From Ruminococcaceae bacterium UBA866 (GTDB lineage Bacteria; Bacillota; Clostridia; Oscillospirales; Ruminococcaceae), in assembly GCA_002295325.1 (NCBI GenBank), contig DBGA01000069.1:389-6929 (forward strand): 6,541 bases of DNA, written 5' to 3'. The notes beneath the pieces were generated by a model. The model was not told the origin of the DNA, did not search any database, and was given only the letters and a program-made list of their open reading frames with translations. The translations under genes were made by a program, and so were the position numbers. This document shows positions 6,069-6,541 of the stretch, piece by piece; the stretch's first letter is position 1, and every line of letters starts with the position of its first letter.

Positions 6069-6541
6069 TTATATTACATGAATGCATTTCGTAGGACAAA
6101 CATTTACACATTCCAAGCAATTTATACACTTATCATAGTCAATTGTAGCAAGATTATCAGTTACGATAATAGCATTAGTTGGACATATCTTTTCACATTT
6201 TTTGCATCCGATACAACCATTAGCACATTTTTGCATTGTATCTTTACCCTTATCGCAACTAGAGCAATTAACATAGACCTTTTTCACTTGCTCTCTAATA
6301 TGGATCAAGTTTTTAGGGCAGCTTGCAACGCACATTTGGCAGCCGATACACTTGCTTTCGTCAATTACAGCCACTTCGTCTACGATTGAAATTGCATCAT
6401 ATTCACATTTTTTAACACAATCTCCAAATCCCATACAACCATAATCGCAAGTTCCCTTGCCATCATAATATAAATTACAAGCAGCACAGGTCTGTGCACC
6501 TTGATAAGCAAATTTATCAGAAGTTGCCTGCGGAACTTTGC
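6069..6541 (-). CDS. rnfB: Rnf complex subunit RnfB, C-terminal part (5' end outside window)
   Basis: This is the iron-sulfur subunit of the Rnf complex, which passes electrons from reduced ferredoxin toward NAD+ and couples this to ion transport across the membrane. The visible 156 residues stay open to the window edge, so the N-terminal membrane helix is not seen; an internal ATG at 6434 is not the start. Numbered from the first visible codon, an RnfB-type cluster domain (Cys18, Cys31, Cys35, Cys41, Cys45; motif CDYGCMGFGDC) comes first. Three ferredoxin-type CxxCxxCxxxCP motifs follow at 64-75, 112-120 and 138-149. The spacer NCSSCDKGKD (91-100) resembles the NCSSKDKG typical of clostridial RnfB, but with Cys in place of Lys. 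The strong terminator after it suggests it ends the rnf operon. A different multi-cluster ferredoxin is less likely given the GFGDC domain. Confidence 0.92.
   Translation of the reverse strand, partial: KVPQATSDKFAYQGAQTCAACNLYYDGKGTCDYGCMGFGDCVKKCEYDAISIVDEVAVIDESKCIGCQMCVASCPKNLIHIREQVKKVYVNCSSCDKGKDTMQKCANGCIGCKKCEKICPTNAIIVTDNLATIDYDKCINCLECVNVCPTKCIHVI

Noticed and set aside
5919..6389. Plus-strand open frame of 156 codons across ispF and rnfB
   Set aside because: It is antisense to two well-supported genes, crosses the 6034-6063 terminator, and its translation shows no recognisable domain.
6069..6434. A complete stand-alone 121-residue polyferredoxin starting at the ATG at 6434
   Set aside because: The frame remains open for 35 more codons to the window edge and these encode the RnfB-type Cys18/Cys31/Cys35 part of the first cluster domain, so the ATG is internal.

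Overview
The window is AT-rich and every gene I can support lies on the minus strand, so transcription runs from position 6541 towards position 1. The gene set points to an anaerobic low-GC Bacillota, most likely class Clostridia: an Rnf complex subunit with clustered ferredoxin motifs, the CdaA/CdaR cyclic di-AMP pair, a DUF3343 protein beside a cysteine-desulfurase-like enzyme, and an MEP-pathway IspF. No genus can be named from this alone. No rRNA, tRNA, CRISPR, insertion sequence or phage gene was seen.

In transcription order: (1) 6541-6069 is the C-terminal part of rnfB, open at the window edge and closed by a strong 13-bp intrinsic terminator (6034-6063). (2) 5992-5525 is ispF, a short separate unit bounded by that terminator and by a second 13-bp hairpin (5469-5520). 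(3) 5364-3957 holds a DUF3343 small protein followed 31 nt later by a class-V aminotransferase/cysteine desulfurase family enzyme. These look like a two-gene sulfur- or selenium-handling unit, with an inverted repeat in the leader. (4) 3886-146 holds cdaA, cdaR (one-base stop/start overlap) and a large FAD-dependent oxidoreductase (22 nt after cdaR), probably one operon. (5) 145-1 is non-coding but not empty: a perfect extended -10 promoter on the minus strand is followed by a bulged hairpin, a possible pseudoknot strand and an AT-rich terminator-like hairpin with a T tract at the window edge. This looks like a riboswitch/attenuator or a small RNA for a gene outside the window, and it is the least explained signal here.

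Functionally the window mixes energy conservation (Rnf: ferredoxin to NAD+ coupled to ion pumping), isoprenoid precursor synthesis (IspF), sulfur/selenium mobilisation (desulfurase plus DUF3343) and second-messenger synthesis at the membrane (CdaA with CdaR). The FAD protein in the cda operon has no assigned reaction. glmM, the usual third gene of the cda operon in many Firmicutes, is not the next gene here.
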